From Sulfitobacter sp. F26169L (GTDB lineage Bacteria; Pseudomonadota; Alphaproteobacteria; Rhodobacterales; Rhodobacteraceae), in assembly GCF_026410285.1 (NCBI RefSeq), contig NZ_JAPMLP010000012.1:1-64000 (forward strand): 64,000 nucleotides of DNA. Reading direction: 5' to 3'. Under the pieces are notes generated by a model. It was not told the DNA's origin, ran no database searches, and was given only the letters and a program-made list of their open reading frames with translations. Both the position numbers and the translations under genes were made by a program. Of the stretch, positions 61,666 through 64,000 are shown in pieces (the stretch's first letter is position 1; every line of letters begins with the position of its first letter).

Positions 61666-61743
61666 TAAAACAAAAGGCCCGAATGGTTGCAGCCATCCGA
61701 GCCCTGTCCGTCAATGTCGCTTTGACACTGTCCGTTTTGCTTG
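61666..61743 (-). ncRNA. Candidate counter-transcribed RNA with intrinsic terminator
   Basis: On minus, 61703-61676 folds into an 11-pair stem with a six-base loop, followed by TTTTGTTTTAT. The two positions that are A-C mismatches in the plus-strand RNA become G-U wobbles in the minus-strand RNA, so the fold belongs to a minus transcript. A possible promoter lies upstream on minus: TTGCGG (61778-61773), 17 bases, TACTGT (61755-61750). The RNA of about 78 bases would be antisense to the leader of the replication gene, as in plasmid copy-control RNAs. The 5' end is an estimate. Confidence 0.5.
61676..61703 (-). terminator. Intrinsic terminator, minus strand
   Basis: Stem 61676-61686 with 61693-61703, loop 61687-61692. 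Read on minus it has nine Watson-Crick pairs and two G-U pairs and is followed directly by four T, G, four T. No annotated minus-strand gene lies between it and the plus-strand initiator gene, so it must end an unannotated transcript. Confidence 0.75.
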
Positions 61744-61796
61744 TTTCTGACAGTACCACTGCGCCCGAATCGCCGCAAGCCCTGCCTGCGGTGCAT

Positions 61797-61800
61797 GGAG
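61797..61800 (+). promoter_or_regulatory. Shine-Dalgarno GGAG deciding the initiator start
   Basis: GGAG lies five bases before ATG 61806. The frame is open 41 codons further upstream to an ATG at 61683, but that start sits inside the minus-strand terminator hairpin and has no ribosome site. Confidence 0.7.
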
Positions 61801-61805
61801 CTTTT

Positions 61806-62708
61806 ATGTCTAAAATTTTTGACTGCGACCCGAATCGTGGCTTTGTTGCCTTTCCGGTTGCCCTGTTTGATCTTGATTTATCTCCCGCCGCCTTTCGCAC
61901 GTTGGCCGAACTGTGCCGCATGGCGAATGCATCGGGGCAATGCTGGCCCTCGCTGGCGCAGCTCGGCCGCCGCCTTGGCCGGTCGCGTGCATCCATTTCG
62001 GGATACATCTCCGAATTGCGCGCCGCTGGCCTGCTGACGACAGAAGAACAGAAGATGGCGAACGGTTATAACTACCGCCTACGCTATACCGTCACGTTTT
62101 GGAAAGAATGGCGCGCCGGATTGGGGAAAGATCAAAAAGCGGCTACACCGGCCCCTGTCAAAAAACCTGAACGCAGGGTTCAGCCAATTGAACGCCCGTT
62201 AAAAACTAAAAATCATATCCATAAAAAACAACACGAGTCTGTGGGATATTCGGATTTGATTTCGGGATGGAAGACCACCGTGGGCAATGCGCCATACCCC
62301 GAATTCACGCAGTGGCCCGATGATGGCCTGTTGTCAGCAACCGATGCAGCGATTGCCGGCGCTATTGAGCCGGCACCGATTATATCCGCGGATATCGAGG
62401 CGGGGTTTGGCGCGCTTTATGAAAAGCTGGGCTTGGGGCCGGTTCCGGAAACCTTGATGCGTGACCTTGCCCCGCAGATTCCATCGCAGGCAGCCTTGAC
62501 TGTGATCCTGGAGAAGCTTGAGGAGGCATGGCAGCCGCACTGGAAAAAACAACCGACACTTCATCAAATCAACAGGCTGATCAGTACCCTGCCCCCGATT
62601 TGCAACGCCGAAACCGAACAAAAACTCCTGAAATCCTATCTGCGGCGGTGGAAACTCCACCTGCGGAGCTTGCCCTCAGTGGCGATACGCTCCAAGGTCG
62701 CGGCATAG
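61806..62708 (+). CDS. Helix-turn-helix plasmid replication initiator
   Basis: A 300-aa protein that likely binds the origin to start replication. Residues 16-80 form a winged HTH of the HTH_36 type (LSPAAFRTLAELCRMANASG, WPSLAQLGRRLGRSRASISGYISELRAAGLL), as in many plasmid initiators. A basic, Pro/Lys-rich linker spans 105-145; the C-terminal 150 residues are helical and unrecognised. The next gene, 23 bases downstream, encodes ParA, a typical rep-par module. The leader may be controlled by an antisense RNA. A 14-bp palindrome lies inside the coding region at 62382. Assignment as initiator is strong from context, less so from sequence alone. Confidence 0.83.
   Translation: MSKIFDCDPNRGFVAFPVALFDLDLSPAAFRTLAELCRMANASGQCWPSLAQLGRRLGRSRASISGYISELRAAGLLTTEEQKMANGYNYRLRYTVTFWKEWRAGLGKDQKAATPAPVKKPERRVQPIERPLKTKNHIHKKQHESVGYSDLISGWKTTVGNAPYPEFTQWPDDGLLSATDAAIAGAIEPAPIISADIEAGFGALYEKLGLGPVPETLMRDLAPQIPSQAALTVILEKLEEAWQPHWKKQPTLHQINRLISTLPPICNAETEQKLLKSYLRRWKLHLRSLPSVAIRSKVAA
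62382..62395. repeat. Palindrome ATATCCGCGGATAT, copy 1 (inside the initiator gene)
   Basis: A perfect 14-bp palindrome within codons for the C-terminal part of the initiator. An identical copy lies 329 bases further on, just before parA. No other copy was noticed in the window; CCGCGG occurs elsewhere but without the ATAT arms. Candidate ParA operator or ParB centromere site. Confidence 0.75.
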
Positions 62709-62710
62709 CA

Positions 62711-62724
62711 ATATCCGCGGATAT
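62711..62724. repeat. Palindrome ATATCCGCGGATAT, copy 2 (in front of parA)
   Basis: Second perfect copy, filling most of the 23-base gap between the initiator stop and the ParA start. The position fits an operator bound by the N-terminal HTH of a type Ia ParA or a parS-like site. Confidence 0.75.
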
Positions 62725-62731
62725 AAAGATA

Positions 62732-64000
62732 ATGGCATACGGGCAATTCGAACAATTCATACGCAATATGGGGCGTGTGATGACGCAAGTGAACACCAAG
62801 CTCCAGCGTGATCTGACCATGCGGGGGCGCGTGTCGCGGCGGTTTTCCCAGACCGAAGTGGCGGAATTCCTTGGCGTGGATGCAACCTATCTTGCGCGTA
62901 TTGCCAAGGATGAACCACACTACCCCGAGGGAGAGCGCACAGGCCGCGAGCGCAGCTTTTCGCCCTCCGAGATCATCACAATTCGTGGCATTCTGGCCAG
63001 CCGTCCCGGCGCGCGGCGTGATCATCTGTATTGGCGGCAGGCGGGTGACCCGATAAAGGTGGTTACCTTTGGCGCGCAAAAAGGCGGCACAGGCAAATCG
63101 CTGACCGCCGCACATTTTGCGCAATATCTTTCGCTGTTTTACGGCCTGCGTGTCGGGATCATTGACGCTGACCCGCAGGCCACGGCAAGCCTGTATTTCG
63201 CAGATGCCGACCTGCCGTTGTTTGCGCCCGACACCCCGACACTGGCAGAGTTTATGGGCGTCGATGATCCGGGCGCATCGGAACTGACACACCGCAGTAT
63301 GGAGGAGCTGAACGCGATCTGGCGCCCGACGCCGTGGCCGGGGGTGCGCCTGATCCCCGGTGGGGCGAACATCCAGAATGGTGACATCAGCCTGTTCTTT
63401 CTGTCACAGCGCAGCGGCGTGCCGGTTTACCGTGTCTTGCGCGATGCGATTGCGGCGTGGGATGCGGCCTATGCGCCCGCAACCGCCATGGGAGATCTGC
63501 GCGATGCAGAAGGCGCGTTTGACCCCGACCGGTTTAATGCCGCGCTGAATGAGACGCTGGATGTAATTGTCATTGACCAGCAGCCATCGCTGACCTTGAT
63601 GCAGCTCAACGGGTTGATCGCTGCCGACAGTGTGGTGATTCCGCAGACGATGAAGGGTTTCGATCTGGCAACGCTTGCGACTTATATCGGCAATATCGGT
63701 GAATATCTTGAATTCATCATGGGGTTCGAGGCCGATCTGGAGATCGGCAATGGCGATCACGTGGTTTTGCCGACGATTGTGCAAGAGCAGAACAATCAGG
63801 ATACCGACCAGATACTGGATCTCTACCGCCGCTCCCCGCGCGAGATCAGTCAGGTCTGGTACAACCGCTCTGACGCGATTGCCAACGCGGCGGAGGAATA
63901 CAAAAGCATCTACGAATATCTGCCGCCGCGCACCCGCCGCACATCGGCCAAGGCGTTTATGACCAATGCAAATGCGGTCAACGACAGCCTTGTTGCACGG
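62732..64000 (+). CDS. parA: ParA-family plasmid partition ATPase, 3' end beyond the window
   Basis: 423 codons are visible and the frame is still open at the window end. An N-terminal extension carries an HTH (FSQTEVAEFLGVDATYLARI, 38-57), as in P1-type (Ia) ParA proteins that repress their own operon. The deviant Walker A is QKGGTGKS (116-123), Walker A' has Asp145/Asp147 in IIDADPQAT, and Walker B is VIVIDQQPS with Asp282. It segregates the replicon together with a ParB that should be encoded just downstream. ATG 62732 follows the second palindrome; its ribosome site is weak, so coupling to the initiator is possible. Confidence 0.94.
   Translation, partial: MAYGQFEQFIRNMGRVMTQVNTKLQRDLTMRGRVSRRFSQTEVAEFLGVDATYLARIAKDEPHYPEGERTGRERSFSPSEIITIRGILASRPGARRDHLYWRQAGDPIKVVTFGAQKGGTGKSLTAAHFAQYLSLFYGLRVGIIDADPQATASLYFADADLPLFAPDTPTLAEFMGVDDPGASELTHRSMEELNAIWRPTPWPGVRLIPGGANIQNGDISLFFLSQRSGVPVYRVLRDAIAAWDAAYAPATAMGDLRDAEGAFDPDRFNAALNETLDVIVIDQQPSLTLMQLNGLIAADSVVIPQTMKGFDLATLATYIGNIGEYLEFIMGFEADLEIGNGDHVVLPTIVQEQNNQDTDQILDLYRRSPREISQVWYNRSDAIANAAEEYKSIYEYLPPRTRRTSAKAFMTNANAVNDSLVAR

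Larger units (their letters stand above)
61307..61805. other. Replication control/origin-like intergenic region
   Basis: A 499-base gap with lower GC than its surroundings, upstream of the replication initiator. It holds a weak promoter on plus (TTGCAT near 61513, 17 bases, CTAATA), an inverted repeat GAGGG/CCCTC around 61551-61566, TGTGGTTAC near 61409 that is two bases from a DnaA box complement, a minus-strand terminator (61666-61703), an ACTGTC/GACAGT inverted repeat (61727-61732 / 61749-61754) and GGAG at 61797-61800. No clear tandem iterons were found. The first ~90 bases would include the promoter of the minus-strand kinase gene. Confidence 0.55.

Noticed and set aside
61683-61805. 41-codon N-terminal extension of the replication initiator
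   Set aside because: It lacks a ribosome site, begins inside the minus-strand terminator, and its hydrophobic composition does not suit a DNA-binding protein; GGAG supports ATG 61806.
1-64000. CRISPR arrays, tRNA/rRNA genes, insertion sequences, prophage or toxin-antitoxin genes
   Set aside because: No regularly spaced repeats, cloverleaf genes, transposase motifs or terminal inverted repeats were seen by eye; a weak or degenerate element could still be missed.

Overview
The window looks like part of an extrachromosomal replicon (plasmid or chromid) of an alphaproteobacterium, most likely a marine Rhodobacteraceae/Roseobacter-group member. Reasons: high GC, tightly packed operons with many ATGA/GTGA/TAATG stop-start overlaps, two TRAP transporters, an island of CoA-thioester catabolism, and at the right end a plasmid-type replication initiator followed directly by a ParA partition ATPase. 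Genus and species cannot be read from the sequence. No rRNA, tRNA, CRISPR array, transposase or phage gene was seen.

Layout. (1) 1-3614, minus: IclR regulator, two acyl-CoA dehydrogenases (ACADs) forming a probable large/small pair, and a crotonase cut by the window edge. (2) 3742-13695, plus: class III CoA-transferase, ACAD, then a class I CoA-transferase / MaoC hydratase / CitE-like lyase trio in the order of itaconate (rip) operons, a TRAP transporter (Q-M-P), an MFS carrier and a second MaoC protein. (3) 13703-17073 minus with 17227-26541 plus: divergent halves of one side-chain beta-oxidation cluster with alpha-methylacyl-CoA racemase (H126/D156/E241 visible), MarR, double-hotdog hydratase, SDR dehydrogenase, ACAD, acyl-CoA ligase, an HMG-CoA-synthase-like protein fused to a DUF35 domain, SCP-x-like thiolase, a second TRAP system (P-Q-M) and a crotonase. 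(4) 26569-40787: AtuA-like protein, LiuC/AtuE-like hydratase, class III CoA-transferase, biotin-dependent acyl-CoA carboxylase alpha and beta, unknown multi-pass permease, thioesterase, acyl-CoA ligase, paired ACADs and a second MarR regulator. It reads as a leucine/isoprenoid-like route for methyl-branched acids.

(5) 41029-48741, minus: one nine-gene operon encoding creatininase-family hydrolase, NitT/TauT-type ABC transporter (ATPase, permease, binding protein), cytosine-deaminase-like amidohydrolase, FAD-linked oxidase, NQO1-like oxidoreductase, RidA and a RutR-like TetR regulator. A RutR-box-like palindrome sits in front of the first gene. This is the best candidate for an undescribed catabolic system, probably for a small N-heterocycle. 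(6) 48840-51803: orphan AceE-like E1 component with divergent Lrp/AsnC regulator. (7) 51893-59624: glutaredoxin-MauE fusion, small unknown protein, a second MaoC/CoA-transferase/ACAD module, methyltransferase, LysR with divergent phytanoyl-CoA-dioxygenase-family protein, and a tyrosine phosphatase. (8) 59628-61306: SMP-30 lactonase and KDGal-kinase-family protein. (9) 61307-64000: replication control region with a minus-strand intrinsic terminator that suggests a counter-transcribed RNA, HTH replication initiator, and ParA, with two identical 14-bp palindromes.

Together the genes import organic acids (TRAP, MFS, ABC), activate them (ligases, CoA-transferases), and shorten branched or dicarboxylic acyl-CoAs by dehydrogenation, hydration, oxidation and cleavage or carboxylation. 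A palindromic motif with core TTCGCnnGCGAA recurs at three or four promoters of region 3-4 genes and may unite them in one regulon.
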